A stretch of DNA of 36,051 nt from Elusimicrobiaceae bacterium (GCA_016283355.1 JAEEMS010000007.1:1-36051); one strand, 5' to 3'; counted from the first letter of the stretch, positions 25,657 through 33,576 are shown. Made by a program: numbers and translations. The notes: a model not told the origin generated them from the letters alone.

Positions 25657-26160
25657 ATGAAGAAAGTAATCATGCTGTTATGTATGTGTGGCTTGGCTAT
25701 TCCCATGTTTGCCCAATCTACTTCTTTTACAGCAAAACAATCTCTTGATGTCTACAAAGAGGATGCAAAGCAAGAACAATATAACCCAGACAGCCTTTCT
25801 CAAAAGGTACTTTATTGGGAATCTACAGGTTTCTTAAATGAATATACCTCTTTTGTGACGGTGGCAGAACTGGTCGTACGTGCAGCAGCTATAGATGTAG
25901 ATATGGATGCGTTAGTACAAATCATAAAAGCGATTGAACCTGAAAAAAGAGACAAAGGACAGACGGCCGTTTTGTACGGATTTTTGCAACTGTCCGATTT
26001 AAGCAAAAAAGAATTAGCTTCTATGAAAAAACTTTTGGGTGATCCAAACGAATTAAGTCCTGCCGATAGAGAAGATTATCAAAAATGGTCGGACATATTC
26101 TCAGAAGTTGAATTGAGCGTTTTTGAAAAGGAAAATGCGAAAGAATGGGGAACCTATTAA
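25657..26160 (+). CDS. small exported hypothetical protein
   Basis: The 167-residue product has a signal peptide (MKKVIMLLCMCGLAIPMFAQ, cleavage after FAQ). The mature part is mainly helical, acidic and Lys-rich, ending ENAKEWGTY. Start: GGAGG at 25647-25651, five bases before the ATG. A TACAAT at 25609-25614 could be its -10, and GGTCT-AA-AGACC at 25572-25583 is an inverted repeat further upstream. The signal peptide (PMFAQS) and the ending resemble those of the protein at 28915 (PLFAQS, DWGTF), but the middle parts do not clearly align. Function unknown. Confidence 0.72.
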   Translation: MKKVIMLLCMCGLAIPMFAQSTSFTAKQSLDVYKEDAKQEQYNPDSLSQKVLYWESTGFLNEYTSFVTVAELVVRAAAIDVDMDALVQIIKAIEPEKRDKGQTAVLYGFLQLSDLSKKELASMKKLLGDPNELSPADREDYQKWSDIFSEVELSVFEKENAKEWGTY

Positions 26161-26180
26161 TAGGAGCATTTCACATACAA

Positions 26181-26216
26181 AAACTCCGCGGTTAAAAATC
26201 CGCGGAGTTTTTTGTT
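26181..26216. terminator. bidirectional terminator between convergent genes
   Basis: AAACTCCGCGG and CCGCGGAGTTT form a perfect 11-bp stem around an eight-base loop. T-runs lie on the 3' side of both strands, serving both the 25657 gene and the convergent 26224 gene. Confidence 0.92.
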
Positions 26217-26223
26217 TTTTAAT

Positions 26224-26757
26224 TTATTTTGTAGCGGAAGTTGTGGAAACTTTTGTTTCCGTAGAGGGAGCAGACGCAACGGTTGAATTGTTTGTTTGAA
26301 CGTCAGCCTCTTGCGGTTCTTCTTTCGGTTGGGGCGGAAAAAGTTCCTGTGCCATTTTGGTAACGGCTTTCAAAGAATCGTTATATTGGGAAGTGGCCTG
26401 CGTGAATTGCGTAGTTGGGCGGTTGGTGTCAATATTTTTAGCCATTTCCAATTCCAACTGCGCTTTCTTTAATTCAAATTCCTGCATGGAAAATAATAAT
26501 TTAATCTGGTTTACTAAGCGGTCTTTTTCTTCTTCAATAACAACTGGGCAAGAAGAAAGAGCCTGGTTAAGCGTGTCTAAATTTTTTTCTGCCAAGGGGC
26601 GGTTGAGCTGTTGGAAAATGGGTTCTTCTTCCGGTAAACCCGGTACGGCTACTGCGGCAGAGCGCGCCGAGGAACGATCCGGCAAATACAGGTTTCCTAC
26701 TACCAAACCCGCGGAAAATAAAATCAACGCAGTAAGAACATAAAAAACGTATCGCAT
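26224..26757 (-). CDS. membrane-anchored hypothetical protein
   Basis: The 177-residue product has one N-terminal membrane helix (RYVFYVLTALILFSAGLVVG) that serves as signal anchor. It is followed by a helical, probably coiled-coil region with charged heptads (about residues 85-115) and a low-complexity Thr/Ser/Pro-rich tail. It likely sits in the periplasm. The ATG at 26757 is seven bases downstream of a TATAAT (26764-26769, minus), with no Shine-Dalgarno sequence, so the mRNA may start at the ATG. An in-frame TTG at 26772 would lie inside the -10. No family recognised. Confidence 0.68.
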   Translation of the reverse strand: MRYVFYVLTALILFSAGLVVGNLYLPDRSSARSAAVAVPGLPEEEPIFQQLNRPLAEKNLDTLNQALSSCPVVIEEEKDRLVNQIKLLFSMQEFELKKAQLELEMAKNIDTNRPTTQFTQATSQYNDSLKAVTKMAQELFPPQPKEEPQEADVQTNNSTVASAPSTETKVSTTSATK

Positions 26758-26763
26758 ACATAT

Positions 26764-26794
26764 ATTATACAAAAAGCGCGGATTTAATTATAAT
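26764..26794. promoter_or_regulatory. divergent promoter region with two TATAAT boxes
   Basis: TATAAT on the minus strand at 26764-26769 faces the 26757 start; TATAAT on the plus strand at 26789-26794 precedes the 26812 gene. The two genes share a 54-bp intergenic region. No convincing -35 is seen on either side. Confidence 0.55.
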
Positions 26795-26811
26795 AAAGGA
26801 AGGAGGCCTCT

Positions 26812-27402
26812 ATGGCAAAGATTAAACTTGGAAAAACAAAAAATATAGAGTTAGAAATCACACCTCTTTCTGTGTGGCAAGTAGCGGGAAGTGAAGAAGA
26901 ATATATGAAATACCAGGTGTCCTTTAGCGTGGATGGAAAAAATATCCTGAATCTACCGGAGGGGACTTCTTTATTTACGATAAAAGAGAAAGAGAGCGAT
27001 TTCTTGGCCGATTATTTCACCGAAGTGTTGGAAAAGAGTGAAACAGATAAAACAGAAAATTGGTTTACGGTCGCGTCTTGTCCAGTGGACTCTTTTTGTT
27101 TGCAGCCGGTTTTTATCAGTGAGAACGAAAGCGAAAATAATTTTGTCATAGGATTGTTTGTTTCCATGAAGGCCTGTGTGGCGGAGGGAATTGACGTAAC
27201 AGACCGCGCCGGGATATGGATTGATTTGGGGGAAGCTTCCTCAGAAACCTGGCGGCAATTTGCCGACCAATTATACCAAGAGGAAGAAAATGCCCCGGAA
27301 ACAACAGACGAGGCCGCCCCGGCTGTGGAAAAACCGGCTCAAGCGGAACCCTGGCATGATATTTTTTCACAAGAAGTTGAAATCACCCGTCATAAAAGAT
27401 AA
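26812..27402 (+). CDS. cytoplasmic hypothetical protein
   Basis: The 196-residue product has no signal peptide or membrane helix. Its first about 150 residues alternate beta strands and helices (IELEITPLSVWQV, MKYQVSFSVDG, GIWIDLGEASSETWRQFADQ), followed by an acidic Ala/Pro/Glu-rich tail that ends basic (ITRHKR). GGAGG at 26802-26806 is five bases before the ATG. Divergent from the membrane-anchored gene at 26224. No family recognised. Confidence 0.7.
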   Translation: MAKIKLGKTKNIELEITPLSVWQVAGSEEEYMKYQVSFSVDGKNILNLPEGTSLFTIKEKESDFLADYFTEVLEKSETDKTENWFTVASCPVDSFCLQPVFISENESENNFVIGLFVSMKACVAEGIDVTDRAGIWIDLGEASSETWRQFADQLYQEEENAPETTDEAAPAVEKPAQAEPWHDIFSQEVEITRHKR

Positions 27403-27485
27403 AGGAGTGAAGTGCGTTCAAGTAAGTAGCAGACGGTAATTTTTGGAAATAAAATTGTCAGAACAGCGTTTTTACAGGAGCGTAT

Positions 27486-28025
27486 ATGTCTAAAAAAGTG
27501 CTTGTATTATCCGGCAGTCCGCGCAAAGGCGGCAACTCGGACCTGTTGTGCGACCAGTTTGTTAAAGGGGCCAAGGAAGCAGGGCACCAAGTGGAAAAAG
27601 TGTTTGTAAGCAGCAAGAAAATTTCTCCCTGCAAGGGATGCTATTATTGTGAAAATCATAACGGCTTGTGTTCCATTAAAGATGATATGGCTGTTATTTT
27701 GGACAAAATCCAAGCAGCCGACGTGGTAGTGTTGGCCAGCCCGGTTTATTTTTACAGTATCAGTGCCCAAATGAAAACGGTAATAGACCGTTGCGTAGCC
27801 CGGTGGCAGCAAATTGAAAACAAGGATTTTTATTATATCATGACGGCAGCAGATGATTCCAAAGCCGTCGAGGACTGCACCCTGGAATGTTTCCGCGGGT
27901 TTGCCAGTTGTTTGGAAGGGTCGCAAGAAAAAGGGGTGCTCTGCGGAAAAGGCGTACACACCAAGGGTGAAATTAAAGAAAAAGCCGTTTTCAAAAAAGC
28001 CTACGAAATGGGCCGCAAAGTGTAA
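27486..28025 (+). CDS. flavodoxin-fold NAD(P)H-dependent FMN reductase / iron-sulfur flavoprotein-like
   Basis: The 179-residue protein has the FMN phosphate loop LSGSPRKGGNSDLL at the N-terminus and the flavin-contacting ASPVYFYSISAQMKTVIDR. Between them lies the cysteine cluster SPCKGCYYCENHNGLC (C-x2-C-x2-C then a further Cys), which in iron-sulfur flavoproteins binds a 4Fe-4S cluster. Length fits the flavodoxin_2/NADPH-FMN reductase families. It is the first gene of a three-gene unit; the TSCPD gene begins 14 bp after its stop. Probably a redox enzyme; electron partner unknown. Confidence 0.88.
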   Translation: MSKKVLVLSGSPRKGGNSDLLCDQFVKGAKEAGHQVEKVFVSSKKISPCKGCYYCENHNGLCSIKDDMAVILDKIQAADVVVLASPVYFYSISAQMKTVIDRCVARWQQIENKDFYYIMTAADDSKAVEDCTLECFRGFASCLEGSQEKGVLCGKGVHTKGEIKEKAVFKKAYEMGRKV

Positions 28026-28039
28026 CAAAGGAGTAAAAA

Positions 28040-28297
28040 ATGAAACATTATACGTATTACCCCATGGGGGTATGTTCCCAACAAATTGATTTTGATTTAG
28101 ACGAAAACAACTGTTTGCACAACGTTCGTTTTTCCGGCGGTTGCAACGGTAACTTAAAAGCGGTGGGTAAATTGGTGGAAGGCAAAGACGCCACCCAAAT
28201 CGCCACGTTGCTAAAAGGAAATGATTGCGCCGGGCGCGGGACTTCTTGTGCAGACCAATTGTCCCAAGCGTTGGCAGAAGCGGTAACACGGAAATAA
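28040..28297 (+). CDS. TSCPD domain protein
   Basis: This 85-residue protein has the motif GTSCADQLSQAL, the TSCPD-type signature, and conserved Cys in MGVCSQQIDFD, SGGCNGNLKAVG and GNDCAGRG. It matches the small stand-alone TSCPD family related to a domain found in some vitamin B12-dependent ribonucleotide reductases. Function of the stand-alone form is unknown. An AAAGGAG site precedes the ATG. The next gene starts one base after its stop. Confidence 0.88.
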   Translation: MKHYTYYPMGVCSQQIDFDLDENNCLHNVRFSGGCNGNLKAVGKLVEGKDATQIATLLKGNDCAGRGTSCADQLSQALAEAVTRK

Positions 28298-28298
28298 T

Positions 28299-28754
28299 AT
28301 GACAAAAGGCGAAGAAGCAAAAGAAAGTTTTTTAGGTGGGCTCAACTGCGCGCAGGCCGTGTTGTGTACCTTTTGTAAGGAAACCGGGCTGGATGAAAAG
28401 ACTGCTTTGGCTGTGTCGGCCTGCTTTGGCGGTGGGCTCGGGCGCCAGCGTGAAGTGTGTGGGGCCGTAAGCGGAATGTGCATGGCCCTTTCGCTTCTTT
28501 ATGCACCCAAAGACCCCTCTAACCAGGCGGAAAAAGGTGCTTTTTATGCGCGCATACAAGAAGTATGTAACCGGTTCAAAAAAGAAAACGGGTCCATTAT
28601 TTGCCGTGAGTTATTGGGTTTGCCTGCCGGGCCGTCTGTGCCGCAACCGCAAGCGCGTACCCCCCAATACTACGATCACCGGCCTTGCGCAGACAAAGTA
28701 AAAAGTGCAGCGGCCATTTTACAAGCTTATCTTCAAGAAAACCATAAAAATTAA
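28299..28754 (+). CDS. C_GCAxxG_C_C family redox protein
   Basis: The 151-residue protein has FLGGLNCAQAVLCTFCKETG, FGGGLGRQREVCGAVSGMCMAL, and late cysteines (SIICRELLG, HRPCADKV), matching the C_GCAxxG_C_C family of probable redox-active or metal-binding proteins. In this copy the core motif reads CGAVSGMC. Last gene of the unit with the flavoprotein and TSCPD genes; the gap to the TSCPD gene is one base. A terminator overlaps its stop codon region. Confidence 0.9.
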   Translation: MTKGEEAKESFLGGLNCAQAVLCTFCKETGLDEKTALAVSACFGGGLGRQREVCGAVSGMCMALSLLYAPKDPSNQAEKGAFYARIQEVCNRFKKENGSIICRELLGLPAGPSVPQPQARTPQYYDHRPCADKVKSAAAILQAYLQENHKN

Positions 28755-28780
28755 AAAGCCCCGCAAGGGGCTTTTATTTT
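28754..28780 (+). terminator. Rho-independent terminator of the cysteine-motif operon
   Basis: AAAAGCCCC and GGGGCTTTT form a 9-bp stem with a GCAA tetraloop, followed by ATTTT. Confidence 0.93.
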
Positions 28781-28793
28781 GTCAGTTGATGAG

Positions 28794-28820
28794 GGGCCCA
28801 GAAATAATCTAGGCCCAAAA
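28794..28820 (+). repeat. GGGCCC-N12-GGCCC-AAAA repeat, copy 1
   Basis: 27-bp motif just after a terminator and upstream of the 28849 promoter; 23 of 27 bases match the copy at 29547-29573. Each copy contains an inverted repeat GGGCC/GGCCC. A further GGGCC-TTCA-GGCCC hairpin lies at 28835-28848. Confidence 0.75.
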
Positions 28821-28848
28821 TATCTTCGTTTTTTGGGCCTTCAGGCCC

Positions 28849-28877
28849 TTGAATTTTCCTTGCATTCCTTTTATACT
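28849..28877 (+). promoter_or_regulatory. sigma70-type promoter of the 28915 gene
   Basis: TTGAAT (28849-28854) and TATACT (28872-28877) are 17 bp apart. The -10 is the left arm of TATACT-AAC-AGTATA (28872-28886), a possible operator. Confidence 0.65.
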
Positions 28878-28914
28878 AACAGTATAGGGAAAACAAACAC
28901 AAGGAGAAACCAAA

Positions 28915-29463
28915 ATGAACGTAAAGAAAATGATGCTAGCAGTAATGGTAGTATGCTTAGGGATGCCGCTTTTTGCCCAATCACAAATCAACACAGAGGA
29001 ACTGAAGGGTAGAATTACCGAAAAGGTTGATATCCAAGATATTATAAAGCAAGACAAAGATATTATGCAGTATGAAGCACTTATAAAAGAGCATAAGAAG
29101 AGAATGGATTCCATCGGAGAAAAGGAAAAGAAAATGGAGCCTACTATTCACTTTTTTCTAACCCGCCATGAAGTGGCAAAAGAAATTCTCCAAGAAGTTT
29201 GGGAAAGTAAAGCTGCCCCCAATGTGACCCCTGCACAATGGGAAAGAATCATTGAAGGTGCCGCCCAAGACACAACTGTTGAGGAATTATCTTACGTAGC
29301 AATAGAAATGGCTGAGAGAGGGGAAAAAGTTGATACTCGCAAAATTATGAAAATGATCATGCACGCAAAGGTTGTAGTAGGATTTGTGAATAAAATTCCG
29401 CAAGAGGATTGGGGCACATTTATCGCGAAGGCTGAAGGGCCCCATGCACCGACTAATCAATAA
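28915..29463 (+). CDS. small exported hypothetical protein
   Basis: The 182-residue product has a signal peptide (MNVKKMMLAVMVVCLGMPLF, cleavage after FAQ). The mature part is strongly helical and charged (KQDKDIMQYEALIKEHKKRM), then continues with predicted helices and ends near DWGTFIAKAEG. An AAGGAG-type site precedes the ATG. It has its own promoter and terminator, so it is monocistronic. It shares signal-peptide style and a W-G-T-aromatic ending with the protein at 25657, but clear homology is not visible. Function unknown. Confidence 0.72.
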   Translation: MNVKKMMLAVMVVCLGMPLFAQSQINTEELKGRITEKVDIQDIIKQDKDIMQYEALIKEHKKRMDSIGEKEKKMEPTIHFFLTRHEVAKEILQEVWESKAAPNVTPAQWERIIEGAAQDTTVEELSYVAIEMAERGEKVDTRKIMKMIMHAKVVVGFVNKIPQEDWGTFIAKAEGPHAPTNQ

Positions 29464-29494
29464 GCAGTTTCAAAAATCTTATTAAAACTTACAG

Positions 29495-29524
29495 AAACCC
29501 CGGGTTATAAGCCCGGGGTTTTTT
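29495..29524 (+). terminator. Rho-independent terminator
   Basis: AAACCCCGGG and CCCGGGGTTT form a perfect 10-bp stem with a seven-base loop, followed by T5. Confidence 0.93.
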
Positions 29525-29546
29525 ATGGGAAAGCCCGGTTTTTGCA

Positions 29547-29573
29547 GGGCCCGGAAATAGCATAGGCCCAAAA
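29547..29573 (+). repeat. GGGCCC-N12-GGCCC-AAAA repeat, copy 2
   Basis: Second copy of the motif at 28794-28820, again between a terminator and a promoter. The spacing between GGGCCC and GGCCC is identical (18 bp start to start). Confidence 0.75.
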
Positions 29574-29578
29574 AACAC

Positions 29579-29613
29579 TTGACAAATAAACAATTTACTA
29601 GTAAACTATTTAT
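29579..29613 (+). promoter_or_regulatory. MarR promoter with overlapping palindromic operator
   Basis: TTGACA (29579-29584) and TAAACT (29602-29607) are 17 bp apart. The perfect 12-bp palindrome TTTACTAGTAAA (29594-29605) lies in the spacer and overlaps the -10. With ATAAA/TTTAT flanks it extends to an imperfect 28-bp palindrome (29586-29613) that ends at the ATG. This is the classic layout for MarR autorepression. The predicted +1 coincides with the ATG and there is no Shine-Dalgarno site, so the mRNA is probably leaderless. Confidence 0.8.
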
Positions 29614-30102
29614 ATGGAAACTATTAAAACCGATTTGCGCCCCTACGGTATTGTGCCGGCCAAAGGGCGCAGCTATGAAAACATTGTGTATGTATTGGCA
29701 CTGGTGCACAACCGTCTGCAAGCACAGGCGGAAGATTACCTGTCGGCTTATGGTTTATCGGCAGTGCAATTTAATTTGCTGATGTTGGCGGCCTATCAAA
29801 ACAAAGGGCACGGTATCAGCCAAGTGCAGGCGGCGGCGCATTTGATTGCGTCGGCCAGCAATGTAACCAAGCTGGTGGAAAAATCGGTACGTTTAGGGTT
29901 GTTAACGCGCAAAACCAACCCTAATTCCCGCCGGGAAAATGTAATTTGTATTACAAAAAAAGGCCAACAATTAATTGACCGCGTGTGGCCCGGTTACGAT
30001 AAATTAATGTGCCAATTAACGGAAAAGATACCGGCCTCTCGCCGCGGCGCTATCGAGCAAATTTTACGCAACTGGTTCAACCAATTACAAGAGGAGAAAT
30101 AA
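29614..30102 (+). CDS. MarR family transcriptional regulator
   Basis: The 162-residue winged-helix protein has the MarR layout: an N-terminal dimerisation helix, a helix-turn-helix (SQVQAAAHLIASASNVTKLV), the wing with conserved basic residues (TRKTNPNSRRENVICITKKG), and a C-terminal helix. It probably represses its own promoter through the palindrome that covers the -10. Its only cotranscribed partner visible is the phospholipid acyltransferase/synthetase fusion, one base downstream, so the effector may be a fatty acid or lysolipid (inference). Confidence 0.9.
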   Translation: METIKTDLRPYGIVPAKGRSYENIVYVLALVHNRLQAQAEDYLSAYGLSAVQFNLLMLAAYQNKGHGISQVQAAAHLIASASNVTKLVEKSVRLGLLTRKTNPNSRRENVICITKKGQQLIDRVWPGYDKLMCQLTEKIPASRRGAIEQILRNWFNQLQEEK

Positions 30103-30103
30103 T

Positions 30104-33100
30104 ATGTTATCACTACTGAAAACATTTTTTAACCGTTCGTTTTTAGCCTTGTTTTGTACCCAATACCTGGGGGCTTTTAACGATAATTTTTTCCGCACCG
30201 CTATGGCTACGTTTATCACTTACAAAGTAACCACGATGACCGCGGGGAACAAATCGGTGGTGGTTTCGTTGGCCGTGGCATTATTTATGTTGCCGTTCTT
30301 TTTATTTTCGGCACTGGCAGGGGAATTGGCCGATAAATTTCGCAAAGATATTTTGATCAAAGCCACCAAAGGTTTGGAAGTGTTGATTGTTTGTTTGGCC
30401 GGGATCGGTTTTATCAAAGTCAATGTTCCGCTGTTACTGGGAGTATTGTTTTTAATGGGTACGCAATCGGCTTTCTTCGGGCCGGTAAAATACAGTATTT
30501 TGCCTGACATTTTGGCTCAAAAACAATTAATTGCCGGGAATGGTATTATTGAAGCCGGTACGTACGGTGCTATTTTACAGGGAACGATTTTCGGCGGAAT
30601 TATTATCACACTTAACGAGTGGTGTTTACCCGGTATTATTTTAGGAGTTGCGGTATTGGGGTTGTTGTGCAGTTTGTTGATTCCCGCCCGCCAACCGGCC
30701 AACCCAAATCTTCATGTAGATAAAAATTTCGTACGCAGCACGTGGAAAAACATGGCGTTCGCCAAGCAAAATCATGACATCTTCTTATGTGTTTTGGGGA
30801 TTTCCTGGTTTTGGATGTTGGGCACAGCGCTCATTGCCCAAATGCCTTCTTTGGCACATGATATTTTAAACGGCACGCCGGATTTGTTTACATTTTTACT
30901 TACGCTGTTTTCGTGCGGTATCGGGTTAGGTTCTTTGTTGTGCCAGTTCCTGGTAAAAGGAGAAATTACCAGCAAATACGTGCCGGTCAGTGCGTTGATT
31001 ATGACGGTATTTCTGGCCGATTTGGCTTTTGCCACAGCCGGCTACGCAGTACCGGCAGAACCGGTTAATTACAAAGCGTTTTTGATGATGTTTGCCGGCA
31101 AACGGATTACAATTGATTTGCTCGGCTTTGCGGTGTGCGGCGGTCTTTATGTGGTGCCTTTGAATGCTATGTTGCAGTTTTTAGCGGTTGAAGATACCCG
31201 CTCGCGCGTGATTGCCACTAACAATATTATCAATTCGCTTTTCATGGTATTGGGCAGCGGTTTTTGTGCGTTGTTGTTGGCCATGCACCTCACGATTCCC
31301 ATGGTGTTTGGTGTAATTGCCTTTATCAATGCATTGGCCGCCATTTACATTTGCGGGCTTTTGCCGCACCATATTATCCGTATGATTATGACGCGCGTAC
31401 TGAATTTTGTGTACGGTGTTAAAATCAGCGGGTTGGAACACTGGAAAAACTTAAAAGGCAATGCACTGATTATTGCCAATCACACTTCCTTTTTAGATGC
31501 GGTGCTGTTGTGGTTTTATATTCCCGGCAATTTGTATTTTGCTATTGATACGTACGTCAGTCAAAAGTGGTGGGTAAAGCCCTTTTTGCACTTGGTAAAA
31601 TATTTCCCCATAGACCCTACCAACCCCATGGCGGTAAAGTCCATTATCGAGGAAGTAAAATCGGGCAAACGGGTGGTTATTTTCCCGGAAGGTCGCATTA
31701 CCACTACCGGGGGACTGATGAAAATTTATCCCGGCCCGGCCATGATTGCCGACAAAAGCAACGCACAACTGCTCCCCATCTATTTAGAGGGCAGCCAGTA
31801 TTCGCTTTTTTCCCGTTTTGGCACGCAACTTAAAACGCGCCCGCAGAGTAAAATTTCCATCACTGTACAAGCGCCCAAGAAGTTGCAAATAGATGAATCG
31901 GTGAAGGGCAAAGCGCGCCGTTTGGCCGCTTCCCGCGGGCTTTATGACATTATGGTAAATATGAAGTATGAAGCCGGCAACGCCCAGGAAACGTTATTTG
32001 ATTCGCTTATTGACGCTTACAAATTGGTCGGGCGTAACAAACGCATTATCAATGATGCCACTCGTCATCCGCTTAATTTCGGTGAATTTTTAACAGCTGT
32101 TTTTGTGATGGGTAAACAAATTGCCAAACACCAAAAACAAGGCGAGATGGCCGGGTTTTTACTGCCCAATATGACGGCCAGCGTGGTAACGTTTTTTGGA
32201 ATGCGCGCCTTTAACATTACACCGTGTATGCTCAATTTCTCCACAGGCATCAAAAATATGTTGGCCTGTTGTAAGGCGGCAAAAATTTCCACCGTGTTTA
32301 CTTCCAAAGCGTTTTTGGAACGGGGGGGACTGTTGGAAACGGCGGCCGCACTGAAACAAAACGGACTTCAACTGATTTACTTGGAAGATCTGAAAAGACA
32401 GGTGACGCTGCTGGATAAATGTGTCGGGTGGTTGGCGTCGTTTTTCCCGCGCCGTTACTATAAAATGGTACGGGGCAATGTGTCGGCCAAAGATCCGGCG
32501 GTTGTACTTTTTACTTCCGGCAGTGAAGGAACCCCCAAGGGCGTAGTACTCTCGCACGAAAATATCCAAGCCAACCGCTTGCAACTGCAAAGCATTTTGG
32601 ATTTTGGTATCAAAGACCGTATGTTTAATGCCATGCCTATTTTCCATTCCTTTGGTTTAACGGCGGGAACATTGATGCCGTTATTGTGCGGCATGCCGGT
32701 ATTTTTCTATCCGTCGCCGCTACATTACCGTATTGTGCCGGAACTCATTTATGACAGCAACGCTACCATTATTTTCGGTACGGACACATTCTTCAACGGT
32801 TATGCCAAAATGGCGCACCCGTATGATTTTTACTCCGTGCGTTTAGCGGTAGTGGGGGCAGAAAAATTAAAAGAAGAAACCATCCGCAAATACTACGACC
32901 AATTCGGTTTGCGCATCATGGAAGGATACGGCGCTACCGAAACGGCCCCCGTAATGGCCGTCAATACACCCATGTATTTCAAACGCGGCAGTGTGGGGCG
33001 GTTGTTGCCGGGTATTGAATACCAGTTGGAAAAAATCCCCGGGGTGGAAGAAGGCGGCAAACTGCTTGTCAAAGGGGCCAACATTATGGCCGGGTATCTG

Positions 33101-33508
33101 CGCGATACCAACCCCGGCGTGTTGGAGCCGCCGCAAGACGGGTGGTATGACACCGGCGATATTGTGCGCGTAGATGAAGACGGTTTTGTGTTTATTTTAG
33201 GCCGTGCCAAACGGTTTGCCAAAGTGGCGGGAGAAATGATTTCTCTGACGGCCGTGGAGACGGAAATCAATGCGTTGTGGCCGGGCAAGATGCATGCAGT
33301 GGTCAATATCCCCGACGATAAAAAAGGCGAGCAACTGGTGCTTTTCACCACCGAACCTACCGCCCAGCGCGCTGCCTTGCTGGCCGATTTTAAGACCAAA
33401 GGCTTGAGCGAACTGGCCGTTCCCAAAACGGTGCGTGTCGTGGAAGAAATCCCGCTGATGGGAACCGGTAAAGTAGATTACGTCAAACTCAAAGAAAGTT
33501 TATTATGA
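30104..33508 (+). CDS. aas: LplT-PlsC-acyl-ACP synthetase fusion (Aas-like)
   Basis: The 1134-residue inner-membrane protein has three modules. Residues about 1-430 are an MFS transporter of the LplT lysophospholipid flippase type (FCTQYLGAFNDNFFRTAM, SALAGELADKFRK). Residues about 440-640 are a PlsC-type acyltransferase, with NHTSFLDA (H460, D465) and FPEGR (527-531). Residues about 650-1134 are an AMP-forming acyl-ACP synthetase with TSGSEGTPKG (804-813), GYGATETAP, YDTGDIV and the terminal catalytic Lys of GTGKVDY (about K1123). Known Aas/LplT systems re-acylate lysophosphatidylethanolamine; here import and re-acylation are in one chain. It lies one base after marR and shares its promoter. 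Confidence 0.95.
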   Translation: MLSLLKTFFNRSFLALFCTQYLGAFNDNFFRTAMATFITYKVTTMTAGNKSVVVSLAVALFMLPFFLFSALAGELADKFRKDILIKATKGLEVLIVCLAGIGFIKVNVPLLLGVLFLMGTQSAFFGPVKYSILPDILAQKQLIAGNGIIEAGTYGAILQGTIFGGIIITLNEWCLPGIILGVAVLGLLCSLLIPARQPANPNLHVDKNFVRSTWKNMAFAKQNHDIFLCVLGISWFWMLGTALIAQMPSLAHDILNGTPDLFTFLLTLFSCGIGLGSLLCQFLVKGEITSKYVPVSALIMTVFLADLAFATAGYAVPAEPVNYKAFLMMFAGKRITIDLLGFAVCGGLYVVPLNAMLQFLAVEDTRSRVIATNNIINSLFMVLGSGFCALLLAMHLTIPMVFGVIAFINALAAIYICGLLPHHIIRMIMTRVLNFVYGVKISGLEHWKNLKGNALIIANHTSFLDAVLLWFYIPGNLYFAIDTYVSQKWWVKPFLHLVKYFPIDPTNPMAVKSIIEEVKSGKRVVIFPEGRITTTGGLMKIYPGPAMIADKSNAQLLPIYLEGSQYSLFSRFGTQLKTRPQSKISITVQAPKKLQIDESVKGKARRLAASRGLYDIMVNMKYEAGNAQETLFDSLIDAYKLVGRNKRIINDATRHPLNFGEFLTAVFVMGKQIAKHQKQGEMAGFLLPNMTASVVTFFGMRAFNITPCMLNFSTGIKNMLACCKAAKISTVFTSKAFLERGGLLETAAALKQNGLQLIYLEDLKRQVTLLDKCVGWLASFFPRRYYKMVRGNVSAKDPAVVLFTSGSEGTPKGVVLSHENIQANRLQLQSILDFGIKDRMFNAMPIFHSFGLTAGTLMPLLCGMPVFFYPSPLHYRIVPELIYDSNATIIFGTDTFFNGYAKMAHPYDFYSVRLAVVGAEKLKEETIRKYYDQFGLRIMEGYGATETAPVMAVNTPMYFKRGSVGRLLPGIEYQLEKIPGVEEGGKLLVKGANIMAGYLRDTNPGVLEPPQDGWYDTGDIVRVDEDGFVFILGRAKRFAKVAGEMISLTAVETEINALWPGKMHAVVNIPDDKKGEQLVLFTTEPTAQRAALLADFKTKGLSELAVPKTVRVVEEIPLMGTGKVDYVKLKESLL

Positions 33509-33576
33509 GGAGAAAATCCTTATGAAAAAAAACTACAGATTGTTTACGCTTATCAGCGCATTGGCCGGGTATGTGG
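33482..33576 (+). repeat. 95-bp direct repeat, copy 1 (aas end plus start of small membrane protein gene)
   Basis: 91 of 95 bases match 34685-34779. It covers the last eight codons and stop of the aas-like gene, the intergenic ribosome binding site, and the first 18 codons of the 33522 gene. Confidence 0.92.
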
